Shown in pieces: positions 1-7,795 of a stretch of 44,989 nt of DNA; position 1 is the stretch's first letter, and each line of letters starts with the position of its first letter. The notes under the pieces are model-generated. The model made no database searches. It was given only the letters and a program-made list of their open reading frames with translations, and was not told where the DNA came from. A program made the translations under genes and the position numbers. Origin of the DNA: an uncultured Ruminococcus sp. (lineage in GTDB: Bacteria; Bacillota; Clostridia; Oscillospirales; Ruminococcaceae); contig CALGTV010000021.1 in the NCBI GenBank assembly GCA_937902395.1, forward strand, positions 1 to 44,989, in the 5' to 3' direction.

Positions 1-72
1 TTTTTCCTGTTTTGTCGATATTTCGGTGAATATTTGTTTTTTGAGGAGACATTAACTAAATTTTACAAACAA

Positions 73-107
73 AACCCGCCTGTGATATTAGTCATAGGCG
101 GGTTTTT
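73..107. terminator. Bidirectional intrinsic terminator
   Basis: A 13-bp stem (73-85 with 92-104, one G-U type mismatch) has a short AT loop. It is followed by TTTTT on plus and by TTTTGTTTG on minus. It would end the minus-strand immunity-like operon that stops at 120 and any plus-strand transcript entering from the left. Confidence 0.75.
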
Positions 108-119
108 CATATAATATTC

Positions 120-809
120 TTATCCCATTGTTGCAATAGTATTCATCGCAATATGAACAAGAATAGGACAAATAATATTTTCTGTTTTCCAATACAACGT
201 TGTAACTGTTAATCCCAACATCAGAATCGGTATATTTGCAAGCATATCTGTAACAGTGAAATTGCCCAAAGATACATGCATAAAAGCAAAAAACAATGAA
301 GTTAAAATAACAGCTGCTATACTTCTTGACAAATGTTTATCTTTGCCGTTAAGAAATTCAAATAAAATTCCTCTATAAAACACTTCTTCAACGACAGGAC
401 CTAAAAAACACGCAACTATAATCTCCATGAAACCATTATTCTCCAATGATTTTTCAATAGACTTTTCATTATTGCTATCTCCTACACCCATATTACTTAA
501 AATTATAGCCGACGCTACCATAAGTACAATTGTTATAATTATAGTTACTATTATCAATTTTTCATATTTCTGACGGTTATCCTTAAAATCTTTAACAGCA
601 CTGAAAAACTGTTTTCTGAACGCAATCAAGGCAAGTATAAAAAATGCCCCATAAACCACCAAATTAGCATACTTTAACAAAAGTTTCTCAGGAATTACTT
701 TGGCTATATATTCAATTCCTGCCAGTTTACAAAACACCAGTATTCCCCAAAAGAAAACACCCAATATTATACACATTATTTTCATGTCTGTAAATCTACA
801 ATTTTTCAT
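120..809 (-). CDS. CPBP-family intramembrane glutamic endopeptidase
   Basis: This is a polytopic membrane protein of 229 residues with the CPBP (Abi) signature: EEVFYRG at residues 141-147, FAFMH with His178, and HIAMN with His219. In this family the two Glu and two His residues form the intramembrane protease site. Members act in CAAX-type processing or in self-immunity to bacteriocins. The reading frame opens further upstream at a TTG (851), but I place the start at the ATG at 809 because it overlaps the stop of the upstream SUKH gene in an ATGA arrangement, which implies translational coupling. The neighbours suggest an immunity role, but the substrate is unknown. Confidence 0.85.
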   Translation of the reverse strand: MKNCRFTDMKIMCIILGVFFWGILVFCKLAGIEYIAKVIPEKLLLKYANLVVYGAFFILALIAFRKQFFSAVKDFKDNRQKYEKLIIVTIIITIVLMVASAIILSNMGVGDSNNEKSIEKSLENNGFMEIIVACFLGPVVEEVFYRGILFEFLNGKDKHLSRSIAAVILTSLFFAFMHVSLGNFTVTDMLANIPILMLGLTVTTLYWKTENIICPILVHIAMNTIATMG

Positions 810-1228
810 ATGCATCCCCATTTGTTCAAACCATTCCGCTTTCTGAGCCAATCCTCCAGATTTTCTGCATAGTATTCTTCACTTAAGTTGTAATAATCAT
901 ACCGAAAAATTTTCCCGTCGGGTTTAAATACAAAAAATCCTACTGATAAATCACCTGAAAAAACAATGCCCTCACCACCGTATTCGCAACGATAGTGCTC
1001 TGTCTGCGATTTAATATCAGCTAAGGAATAGATAATCAAATCAATAACCGCAGTCTGATTTGTATCAGGATTAATCATAGTCTCATATATACCGTTGCTT
1101 ATTTTCAGAATTTCCAGAAGTTCAGCAGGAATCAGTTTTCTTGCCTTGTCTAATTGTCTTTTATTAAGCGGCGAGCGCAACTGACAGGAATCCCCATATA
1201 ACTGCTGAATCAATTCAATAATATTCAT
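806..1228 (-). CDS. SMI1/KNR4 (SUKH) family protein, probable immunity protein
   Basis: A 140-residue soluble protein whose pattern fits the SUKH superfamily: an N-terminal helix with the PAELLEILKISNG segment near residues 34-46, a central strand pair around GGEGIVFSGD, and an acidic C-terminal helix with YYAENLEDWL. SUKH proteins commonly neutralise polymorphic or contact-dependent toxins. A good ribosome binding site (AGGAGGG) precedes the ATG. It follows the 104-residue gene by 12 bases and is coupled to the CPBP gene by an ATGA overlap. No toxin gene is visible in the window, so the immunity role is inferred from family and context. Confidence 0.7.
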   Translation of the reverse strand: MNIIELIQQLYGDSCQLRSPLNKRQLDKARKLIPAELLEILKISNGIYETMINPDTNQTAVIDLIIYSLADIKSQTEHYRCEYGGEGIVFSGDLSVGFFVFKPDGKIFRYDYYNLSEEYYAENLEDWLRKRNGLNKWGCI

Positions 1229-1240
1229 AATCCCTCCTGA

Positions 1241-1555
1241 TTACACGGGATAAACCTTTTCACACTGTTCAACGTCAGCACAATCCTCTGCGGAAATGTA
1301 GATATCCGCAGTTTTGGACAAATCATTATCCATAAACTTTTCTGATTTTATCAGCTGAATAACTTTCTGCACATTTTCAGCCGCATTATCGGTATCAAGC
1401 CAAATGCCCAATTCAGTATCGGAAAGATAATCATAACCGTTATCGCTTATCTGATTATCTGAAATCTCCTCTATACGCTGCGGCAAGTTATAGCGTATAT
1501 CCAAATCGGGATTAGTCATTTTCTTTGAATCAAGAACTATAATAATTGTCTGCAT
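1241..1555 (-). CDS. Small acidic hypothetical protein in immunity-like cluster
   Basis: A 104-residue acidic soluble protein with no signal peptide or membrane segment. It begins with a hydrophobic strand (QTIIIVLDSKK) and contains NGYDYLSDTELGIWLDTD around residues 39-56. I do not recognise the family with confidence. GGAGG lies 8 bases before the ATG. It lies in the same direction as and close to the SUKH and CPBP genes, so it is probably cotranscribed with them and may be another immunity protein. Confidence 0.6.
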   Translation of the reverse strand: MQTIIIVLDSKKMTNPDLDIRYNLPQRIEEISDNQISDNGYDYLSDTELGIWLDTDNAAENVQKVIQLIKSEKFMDNDLSKTADIYISAEDCADVEQCEKVYPV

Positions 1556-1641
1556 AATAAAATACCTCCATTATTTTAAAATATTGTAGGGGTTGCCTTT
1601 GGCAGTACGTATTCACACAATCATATTGCATAAATTGAAAT

Positions 1642-2148
1642 TCAGCGGTTATACATAACAGCATTATCTGTTATATAACTGACCGCAATAAACCAGTTAA
1701 ATTTTGAAGATACGATGTAAAAATCGATGATGATACGCTCCATTTCGTTCAGGACAGAAAACATTTCGTTGCTTTCTCCCTCATAAACCCATCCATCAGA
1801 AAGAATTAAAAATAGTTTCTTTTCATCATCGGGTATTGCTGATTTTATTGTGTTCATATATTCACGCCAATCATTCGTTCTGAAATAACAATCAATACAT
1901 TCTTTTGTCAGGTCAGAGCGAAAGTGCATTCTGTGAATTTCCAATGACTCAAAATTAACAGGAAAATTTTTGATATCAGAAAAAGAAAAGTAGAACTTTT
2001 TAAGTATTTCAACATAATTAATCTTAGAAAACTCATGAAAATTGCTTCTGTCAATACATTTTTCTTTTATTATTTCTTCTATATCATCTCTAAGCAGAGA
2101 GTGAAAACCTTTATTATTTACTCTCTCCTTTAAATCATCATATTTCAA
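1642..2148 (-). CDS. Hypothetical protein, possibly DUF6756-like, TTG start
   Basis: A 168-residue soluble protein that ends in alternating strand-like segments (FLILSDGWVYEG, then MERIIIDFYIVSSKFNWFIAVSY). This resembles small stand-alone proteins of the DUF6756 type found beside immunity genes, but the match is from memory and tentative. The start appears to be TTG at 2148 behind AAGGTGATAG; the nearby ATGs are out of frame and stop at once. Local base composition is more AT-rich than the housekeeping genes to the right, as is common in accessory genes. Confidence 0.55.
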   Translation of the reverse strand: MKYDDLKERVNNKGFHSLLRDDIEEIIKEKCIDRSNFHEFSKINYVEILKKFYFSFSDIKNFPVNFESLEIHRMHFRSDLTKECIDCYFRTNDWREYMNTIKSAIPDDEKKLFLILSDGWVYEGESNEMFSVLNEMERIIIDFYIVSSKFNWFIAVSYITDNAVMYNR

Positions 2149-2228
2149 ACTATCACCTTATTTCATTACATCCCAGTAATAAGCGGTTTGCTATGGTATT
2201 CTGTTGTGTAAATTGAAGTTTATCAATT

Positions 2229-2777
2229 TCAAGTAATCAGCTTTCCTTCAAAAGATATTTCATAATAATTATCTTCAAAATCATAAAGACAAATTCTGTC
2301 TTGTTTCAATGAAAATGCAGGCTCTGCCCCTTGACATCTAACAAAAATATCTCGTCCAGAAAAAGTCCATTTTACAGTTAAATCTTCTGAAATTCTGTAT
2401 ATTTCCAATTCACCATACAAAATATAATCATTACCTAACTGATATACTTCAAACATACTTCCTAACGATTTTATTCGTGTCTGTTTAGTGACAGTTGCAG
2501 TTTCAGGAGAAAAAACACATAAGACATCATTTAACATCATAAACAATCCATCTTTATGCGGTGCAACAAAGGACTCCAATGGTGTATAATACGGAACAAC
2601 CATTAATACAGTTTTAATCTTACAATATTGCTCAATTTCCACTTCAATACATTTACAAAAATCCTTTTCTTCTATTACAATAACATTATCATAAATTTTA
2701 TTATCTGTAGAATCAAAAGAATATGGTGGTGCTTCTTTTATAGTTATATTGTATTCATTATAATTATATTTTTTCAT
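2229..2777 (-). CDS. Hypothetical protein in immunity-like cluster
   Basis: A soluble protein of 182 residues, rich in strand-forming segments (DYILYGELEIYRIS, then DRICLYDFEDNYYEISFEGK at the C-terminus), suggesting a beta-propeller-like or all-beta fold. I do not recognise the family. The open frame extends to 2864, but the ATG at 2777 is chosen because GGGGGA lies at good spacing before it and because a promoter with TATAAT at 2818-2823 sits just upstream. It is isolated from its neighbours by its own promoter, as for a single-gene immunity cassette. Confidence 0.6.
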   Translation of the reverse strand: MKKYNYNEYNITIKEAPPYSFDSTDNKIYDNVIVIEEKDFCKCIEVEIEQYCKIKTVLMVVPYYTPLESFVAPHKDGLFMMLNDVLCVFSPETATVTKQTRIKSLGSMFEVYQLGNDYILYGELEIYRISEDLTVKWTFSGRDIFVRCQGAEPAFSLKQDRICLYDFEDNYYEISFEGKLIT

Positions 2778-2817
2778 TTCAATTCCCCCAACACAATCTA
2801 AAAACTCTATTACCCAT

Positions 2818-2846
2818 ATTATACCACGCTCCCCCTGTTGTGTAAA
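2818..2846 (-). promoter_or_regulatory. Sigma-70/A-type promoter for the 182-aa gene
   Basis: On the minus strand, TTTACA (2846-2841), a 17-base spacer, and TATAAT (2823-2818). It lies about 40 bases upstream of the start at 2777. The -10 region is a near copy of that at 3169-3188. Confidence 0.7.
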
Positions 2847-2854
2847 TTTGAATT

Positions 2855-2912
2855 TTAAGGGCATCTCTAAAAAACCCTTTTTCTCAAAAGGAGTTTTTAG
2901 AGATGCCCTTAA
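2855..2912. repeat. Long perfect inverted repeat, MITE-like or terminator
   Basis: A 19-base arm at 2855-2873 is exactly complementary to 2894-2912. The enclosed 20 bases form an inner CCTTTT/AAAAGG stem, so about 58 bases fold into one near-continuous hairpin. It lies 9 bases after the stop of the zinc-ribbon gene and could terminate it, but there is no clear U-tract. Length and symmetry also fit a small non-autonomous element. Confidence 0.6.
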
Positions 2913-2921
2913 GATGTTTGC

Positions 2922-3125
2922 TTATCTATTTTTTAATTTCTCTACATTCTCCAAATAAATAGATACCTCTCCACATTCAGGGCAAATAGCTACTTTAGGC
3001 TGCTCCATTCTTCCTCCCAACATTTTGTTTTCATCATTAGTCAATACCACTCCATAGGCAGCACCTTTAACCTTAATGCCACAATTTTCAATCATCGGTA
3101 TGTTGCATCTAATACACTTACGCAT
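2922..3125 (-). CDS. Small zinc-ribbon protein
   Basis: A 67-residue protein with two CxxC knuckles: CIRC near the N-terminus and CPEC around residues 47-50, the usual spacing for a single structural zinc. Function is unknown; such proteins are often nucleic-acid or protein adaptors. The start is the ATG at 3125 with GGAGG 5 bases upstream; an in-frame TTG at 3137 is rejected because it lies on that ribosome binding site. It has its own promoter (TTGAAA-17-TATAAT) and is divergent from metG. Confidence 0.7.
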   Translation of the reverse strand: MRKCIRCNIPMIENCGIKVKGAAYGVVLTNDENKMLGGRMEQPKVAICPECGEVSIYLENVEKLKNR

Positions 3126-3174
3126 AATAACCTCCAAAGTCTTATCTTATTTTTCAGTCTATCCGACTACCCAT

Positions 3175-3203
3175 ATTATACCACACTCCGCCGATATTTT
3201 CAA
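3175..3203 (-). promoter_or_regulatory. Promoter of the zinc-ribbon gene
   Basis: Minus-strand TTGAAA (3203-3198), a 17-base spacer, and TATAAT (3180-3175). The -10 region, about 20 bases, is nearly identical to the one at 2812-2831. Confidence 0.7.
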
Positions 3204-3250
3204 TAGAAAAAGCTAAAAAATTTAGCTCCTAACATTTTTCTCCAAAACCC

Positions 3251-3279
3251 TTGCAAAACAGCTATAATTATGCTATAAT
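3251..3279 (+). promoter_or_regulatory. Promoter of the metG-like gene
   Basis: TTGCAA (3251-3256), a 17-base spacer, and TATAAT (3274-3279), about 41 bases before the ATG at 3320. The leader is too short for a T-box, and none is seen. Confidence 0.8.
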
Positions 3280-3319
3280 ATAAGTTGTGTTAAAATCTAA
3301 AATTGAAAGGAACATTATT

Positions 3320-5329
3320 ATGTCCGATAAGAATAAAAAGAATTTTGAAATCCCACGTCCACAGTTTCCGAAAAGAGCTGTTGTTACAGGCGGTATGCCC
3401 TACGGCAACAAGGAACTTCACTTCGGTCACGTTGGCGGAATGCTTGTTTTTGCCGATACATATACACGTTTTCTCCGTGACAGAATCGGCAAGGATAACG
3501 TAATTTTCGTAACAGGTACTGACTGCTACGGCTCCCCTATCGCAGAGGGCTGGCGAGTTAAGGTAGAAAAGGGCGAATTTGAGGGTTCACTTGTTGATTT
3601 CGTTCAGTCCAATCACGACAAGCAGAAAGCAACTCTCGGCAAATACGGCATTTCTCCCAATCTCTATGCAGCTTCGGGACTTGGTCGCTCCAAGGAAATC
3701 CACGCAGAAGTAACAGACTGGTTTATCAGCTCTCTCCACAAAAAAGGACAGCTCAACCAGATTACAACAATGCAGTTCTATGACGAGGAGGCAGGCTGTT
3801 TTCTCAACGGCAGACAGGTTATCGGTAAATGTCCTGTTGAGGGATGTACTTCCGAAAAGGGATACGCTGACGAGTGCGACCTCGGTCATCAGTATATGCC
3901 CGAAAATCTGCTTAACCCCGTCAGCACACTCACAGGCAAAACTCCCTCAATGAAGCCCGTTACAAACTGGTATTTCAAGCTCCGTGACTATGAGGAACTT
4001 ATGAAAAACTGGATTGAGGAACTCAAAAAGCGTAAGGATGTTCGCCCTGTTGTATGGAAAACAATTGACGAATTCCTCAAAAAGCCTGTTATTTACGTAA
4101 AGCGTGAATTTGAAGAAAAATACCTTGAAATCAAGGGAACTATGCCCGAACATAACTACATTGAGGAAAAGAAAAAGCCTTCATTTACAATTGAATTTGA
4201 CAAGCTTTCCGATTGCGATACAGCCTGCCGAATCCTCACAGAAAATGGAATCCGCTACAGAACAGGTAAAACTCTCGTTCCTTTCCGCCTTACAGGAAAT
4301 ATCGAATGGGGTGTTCCTGCACCTGTTATGGACGGCGTTGACGGTCTTACAGTATGGGTATGGCCTGAATCTCTCTGGGCTCCTATCTCCTTTACTCAGA
4401 CTTATCTCGAATCAATCAACCACAGCCGTGACGAATGGAAGGACTACTGGTGCAGCAAGGATGCTACAGTTTACCAGTTTATCGGTCAGGACAACATTTA
4501 CTTCTACGGCATTGCTGAGCCTGCAATGTGGATGGCACAGCAGGAATCAGAGGTAAAGACTGCCGATGTTCCCGACGGTGAGTTACAGATGCCTATAATC
4601 GTGGCAAATCACCACATCCTTTTCCTTGACAAAAAGGCTTCAAGTTCAGGTGCAGTTAAACCTCCTATGGCTGACGATCTCCTTGATTACTACACACCCG
4701 AACAGCTTCGTATGCACTGGCTTGGACTTGGTCTTGGACAGCGTTCCGTAAGCTTTATGCCTAAGCCTTTCAATCCCGATGCTAAACCCGACGATGCAGA
4801 TCCCGTAGTAAAGGACGGCTTGCTCCTTTCCAACGTATACAACAGAATGATTCGTACAGCTTTCTACACAACACAGAAAGAATTTGACGGTATACTCCCT
4901 GCTGTTGCTCCCGAGGAAAATATTCTTGCAGACGCTAAGAAAGCAATTCTTGAATATGAGCGTTATATGGCTAAATTCGCATTCCACCAGTGTACTTACG
5001 TTCTTGACAGCTACATCAGAAACGGCAGTAAGTACATGGCAAAGGCGCTCAACGGAGATACATCGGATAAGGAGCAGACAGCACAGGCTCTTGCAAACCT
5101 TTTCCACATGATACGCACAGCCGCAGTGCTTCTCCACCCATTAGCACCATTCGGAACAGAAAAAATCCGCGAATATTTACAGGTTGACGAAAGAATCTGG
5201 TCATGGGATACTATTTTCGAGCCTCTCACATACTTCACAGGTGAAAATCACCAGCTGAAATTCCTGCCACCCAGAACAGACTTCTTCACACGTCACGAAT
5301 CACAGTTTGCAAAGGCTGACGAGGAATAA
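3320..5329 (+). CDS. metG: Methionyl-tRNA synthetase-like class I aminoacyl-tRNA ligase (divergent)
   Basis: A 669-residue class I synthetase of the MetRS type. The N-terminal Rossmann domain carries the HIGH-like HFGH in GGMPYGNKELHFGHVGG. A zinc knuckle with Cys and His (CPVEGC, then CDLGH) follows near residues 172-195. The core has NIEWGVPAP and VWVWPES, and an alpha-helical anticodon domain ends the protein. The usual KMSKS is replaced by KASSS in DKKASSSG, so the second lysine is lost. No C-terminal EMAP/Trbp111 tRNA-binding domain is present. The start is the ATG at 3320 after AAAGGAAC, not the upstream in-frame GTG at 3287. It is read divergently from the accessory genes. It may be the cell's MetRS or a second, specialised paralogue. 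Confidence 0.75.
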   Translation: MSDKNKKNFEIPRPQFPKRAVVTGGMPYGNKELHFGHVGGMLVFADTYTRFLRDRIGKDNVIFVTGTDCYGSPIAEGWRVKVEKGEFEGSLVDFVQSNHDKQKATLGKYGISPNLYAASGLGRSKEIHAEVTDWFISSLHKKGQLNQITTMQFYDEEAGCFLNGRQVIGKCPVEGCTSEKGYADECDLGHQYMPENLLNPVSTLTGKTPSMKPVTNWYFKLRDYEELMKNWIEELKKRKDVRPVVWKTIDEFLKKPVIYVKREFEEKYLEIKGTMPEHNYIEEKKKPSFTIEFDKLSDCDTACRILTENGIRYRTGKTLVPFRLTGNIEWGVPAPVMDGVDGLTVWVWPESLWAPISFTQTYLESINHSRDEWKDYWCSKDATVYQFIGQDNIYFYGIAEPAMWMAQQESEVKTADVPDGELQMPIIVANHHILFLDKKASSSGAVKPPMADDLLDYYTPEQLRMHWLGLGLGQRSVSFMPKPFNPDAKPDDADPVVKDGLLLSNVYNRMIRTAFYTTQKEFDGILPAVAPEENILADAKKAILEYERYMAKFAFHQCTYVLDSYIRNGSKYMAKALNGDTSDKEQTAQALANLFHMIRTAAVLLHPLAPFGTEKIREYLQVDERIWSWDTIFEPLTYFTGENHQLKFLPPRTDFFTRHESQFAKADEE

Positions 5330-5457
5330 AACAAATGAAATTTCTGCCAATTTATTTTCTGTTATTTGTTGTATTCATGACATCAATTAGCAGAAAAAGG
5401 AATACAATAAGAAGTATAACAGCAACTCAGATTTTAAAGAGAAAGGATTGCACATTT

Positions 5458-5688
5458 ATGTTAGAAGCGGCAAAGAAATTCATTGGCACAAAATGTTACG
5501 TAAAAACAATTAACGAGGATTTAAAAACAGGAACTCTTAAAGGAATTTCAGGAAAAACACTTATACTTGAAACTACCGACAGCAGAGTTATGGCAATAAA
5601 CGCTGAATATGTAACATGTATTGAAGAATATCCCACAAGTAAAAAGGAAAAGAAGAACATAATAAAGGATTTCTTCTTTGCGGAATAA
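5458..5688 (+). CDS. Small SH3/LSm-like protein, DUF6897 type
   Basis: A 76-residue protein with a small beta-barrel pattern: KKFIGTKCYVKTIN, then KTGTLKGISGKTLILET, then VMAINAEYVTCIEEYP, and a lysine-rich tail. This resembles the DUF6897 family of Clostridia and the LSm/Hfq-like fold, in which a membrane-free barrel binds RNA or protein partners. The assignment is from memory. The open frame begins at 5335, but the preceding residues look like read-through of intergenic DNA; the ATG at 5458 has AAAGGA upstream. It is probably cotranscribed with metG. Confidence 0.6.
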   Translation: MLEAAKKFIGTKCYVKTINEDLKTGTLKGISGKTLILETTDSRVMAINAEYVTCIEEYPTSKKEKKNIIKDFFFAE

Positions 5689-5694
5689 TAAAAA

Positions 5695-5724
5695 TCAAGG
5701 GTATCGGATTTCCGGTACCCTTGA
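5695..5724. terminator. Hairpin after the DUF6897-type gene
   Basis: A 13-bp stem (5695-5707 with 5712-5724, one G-U pair) has a 4-base loop and starts 6 bases after the stop codon. On plus it is followed by an A-rich rather than T-rich run; the T-tract lies on the minus side. It can stop convergent transcription but is a weak plus-strand terminator. Confidence 0.5.
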
Positions 5725-5745
5725 AAAATATAATAGCCAATGTGC

Positions 5746-5884
5746 TGGGATTCTAAATTTAGCAGAGACCAGAGACAGCGTCTCTGGCAGGGTGTGGGAC
5801 AGCGGTGGGGAGCCCCCGCGGGCATTATTGCAGAGTGTATCTCTGCGATGCGTATAAGCGCTCTGAAAGAGAGAGCGTCCCCTC
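5746..5884 (-). repeat. Modular hairpin repeat, copy 1
   Basis: Reverse complement of the element at 20163-20274 and 29357-29524. It shares the GGGACGCTCTCTCTT start, CAGAGCGC, the CCAGAGAC/GTCTCTGG hairpin, CTCTGCTAAA and TTTAGAATCCCA. The central part differs: it has a GCAGAGATACACTCTGC hairpin and a GC-rich segment. As in the other copies, the TGGGATTCTAAA end faces the stop codon of the upstream gene. Confidence 0.75.
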
Positions 5885-6026
5885 AGATTGTCGAAAAACC
5901 TGAATTTCATTCCAAAATTGTGGTCACGGCACGCTGTGACCCTACATTGTGCAACGTAGAATAGCCGTTTTGTAGGGACAGGTTGTGCCGTGTCCGTTAT
6001 ACAATATGTCTTTTTCTACAGACTGC

Positions 6027-6059
6027 GGCATCGGATTTATTTCCGATGCCATTTTATTT
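6027..6059 (+). terminator. Terminator-like hairpin, plus strand
   Basis: GGCATCGGA (6027-6035) pairs with TCCGATGCC (6042-6050) over a 6-base loop and is followed by ATTTTATTT. It could end the metG transcript. Confidence 0.6.
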
Positions 6060-6151
6060 AAAGAAATAACGTTTTCACGATCAATAATTCGTCAGTTTCT
6101 CCAAATATATAAGAATCATTTTGTGCAAGTATACAAATTTGCAAAAACCTA

Positions 6152-6220
6152 TTGACTTTTGTAGAATTTTGTTATACAATACAAGTAGATGGAAATTCTA
6201 CAGAAAATTTCTATCTTTTT
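6152..6220 (+). promoter_or_regulatory. Orphan promoter followed directly by a terminator-like hairpin
   Basis: TTGACT (6152-6157), a 17-base spacer and TACAAT (6175-6180) form a near-consensus promoter. The predicted transcript start, about 6187, is the first base of an 11-bp stem (6187-6197 with 6206-6216) followed by TTTTT (6216-6220). No plus-strand gene follows. The product would be an RNA of roughly 35 bases. Confidence 0.45.
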
Positions 6221-6229
6221 AACAGCAAG

Positions 6230-6258
6230 AAAGGGCATCGGATAACCCGACACCCTTT
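6230..6258 (-). terminator. Hairpin after gltX
   Basis: A 12-bp stem with two G-U pairs (6258-6247 with 6241-6230) and a 5-base loop, 23 bases after the gltX stop. The tail on minus is CTTGCTGTT, a poor U-tract, so termination may be incomplete. Confidence 0.5.
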
Positions 6259-6280
6259 GCATGACATTTTGATTATAACA

Positions 6281-7738
6281 TTATGCAAGCTCCTCAATAG
6301 CCTGCTTGATACGTCCGATTGATTCTTCCTTGCCGAATACCTCCATAAGCTCAGTAGCACCGCCGGGAGTAACAGCCTGACGGCCAACAGCCACACGGAT
6401 AGCCCACATTACAGCACCGGCCTTTTTCTCCTTGGAAGCGGCATACTCTTTCAGCACAGTGAAAAGTGTGTCATTGTCCCAGCTATCCACAGCTTCGAGG
6501 ATAGGCAGACAATCCACAAGAACTTCTTTGCAGTTTTCGGGATTTGTCTTATTCTTCTTGTTTGTGTAAAGGTCACTCTCCATAGGCAGACGAGATGTAA
6601 CAAATCCAATCATATCCTTGATTTCGTTAAAATAAGAAATTCTCGTATGAAGAAGTGAAGCAAGCTTCTTGGTGTTAATGTAACTTTCGCAGATTTCATC
6701 AAGAATCGGCAGAGCCTTTTCAGCGTAAACCTCCTCAGGAAGCTTCTTGATGTATTCGGAGTTGAACCATTTCAGCTTCTCATAGTCAAATACAGCAGGA
6801 GATTTGCTCAGTCCCTCAATGGAGAAATTCTCTTTCAGTTCGTCCATTGTGAAGAATTCCTCATTTGTATCTTTAGGGCACCAACCGAGAAGTGCAATAT
6901 AATTCACAATTGCCTCAGGGAGATAACCATCATTTACAAGGTCGTGGAAGCTTACTGCACCGTGACGCTTTGAAAGCTTTGAAACCTTGCCCTCATCGTC
7001 CTTACCCATAAGCAAAGGCAGATGCACATATGTTGGTCTGTCCCAGCCGAAAGCGTCGTAAAGGAGGCAATATTTCGGAGTTGAAGTGAGATATTCGTTA
7101 CCTCTTACAACGTGTGTTACACCCATAAGATAATCGTCAACGATATGGCAGAAATTGTATGTGGGATAACCGTCATCCTTAATAAGAATCTGGTCACGAA
7201 GCTCAGTATTGTCAATTTCAACCTCACCATAAACCACATCAACATATGATGTTTTACCCTCTAAAGGCATTTTCTGGCGGATAACAACATGACCGCCCTC
7301 AGCCTTATGACGTGCAGCATCCTCAGCTGTATAGTTCATCTCACGGCAGTGACCGTCATAGCCGCCGATACCCTTATCATCTTTAAGGGAATCAAGACGC
7401 TCTTTTGAGCAGAAACAGTAATAAGCGTGACCGTCAGCAATAAGCTTATCAGCATATTCCTTGTATATGGGCAATCTCTCACTCTGAATGTATGGACCAT
7501 GACCGCCGTCCTTATCAGGTCCCTCATCGTACTGAATATCAGTAGCTTTCAGAGTATCAAGAATCACATCTACAGCACCCTCAACAAGTCGTTCCTGGTC
7601 TGTATCTTCAATACGCAGGATGAAATTTCCGCCCTGTGACTTTGAAAGAAGATAGGAATAAAGAGCAGTTCTCAGATTTCCTATATGCATAAATCCCGTA
7701 GGTGACGGGGCAAAACGTGTAGTTACCTTATTCGACAT
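6281..7738 (-). CDS. gltX: Glutamyl-tRNA synthetase
   Basis: A 485-residue discriminating or non-discriminating bacterial GluRS that charges tRNA-Glu. It shows FAPSPTGFMHIGNLRTALYS at the N-terminus (HIGH motif as HIGN) and KLSKRHG (KMSKS) near residue 257. Between them lie a Cys-containing segment (YYCFCS, then GHCREM) and YDGHCR. The C-terminal anticodon-binding helical domain is complete. AAAGGAG precedes the ATG. It lies 57 bases after the asparagine-synthetase homologue and is probably the last gene of the yceD-gltX run. A small AT-rich hairpin lies in that gap at about 7758-7787. Confidence 0.97.
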   Translation of the reverse strand: MSNKVTTRFAPSPTGFMHIGNLRTALYSYLLSKSQGGNFILRIEDTDQERLVEGAVDVILDTLKATDIQYDEGPDKDGGHGPYIQSERLPIYKEYADKLIADGHAYYCFCSKERLDSLKDDKGIGGYDGHCREMNYTAEDAARHKAEGGHVVIRQKMPLEGKTSYVDVVYGEVEIDNTELRDQILIKDDGYPTYNFCHIVDDYLMGVTHVVRGNEYLTSTPKYCLLYDAFGWDRPTYVHLPLLMGKDDEGKVSKLSKRHGAVSFHDLVNDGYLPEAIVNYIALLGWCPKDTNEEFFTMDELKENFSIEGLSKSPAVFDYEKLKWFNSEYIKKLPEEVYAEKALPILDEICESYINTKKLASLLHTRISYFNEIKDMIGFVTSRLPMESDLYTNKKNKTNPENCKEVLVDCLPILEAVDSWDNDTLFTVLKEYAASKEKKAGAVMWAIRVAVGRQAVTPGGATELMEVFGKEESIGRIKQAIEELA

Positions 7739-7795
7739 CTTTTTTCTCCTTTATACAGGAATAATAGGGATTTTCAACCTATTATCCAACAAATC

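Larger units (their letters stand above)
5689..6280. other. Non-coding region between convergent genes
   Basis: This 592-base stretch has no convincing gene. It holds, in order, a hairpin (5695-5724), repeat copy 1 (5746-5884), a GGTCAC/GTGACC hairpin (5922-5941), a second hairpin around GGGACAGGTTGTGCCGTGTCC, a plus-strand terminator-like stem (6027-6050), an orphan promoter with an immediate hairpin (6152-6220), and the gltX 3' hairpin (6230-6258). Confidence 0.7.

Noticed and set aside
3240..3320. T-box riboswitch before metG or gltX
   Set aside because: The metG leader is about 35 bases and the gltX upstream gap is 57 bases, both too short for a T-box, with no T-box consensus seen.
5740..5964. 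Open frames of about 70-110 codons on both strands in the 5690-6000 region
   Set aside because: They run through the hairpin repeat, lack ribosome binding sites and have low-complexity, non-protein-like composition.
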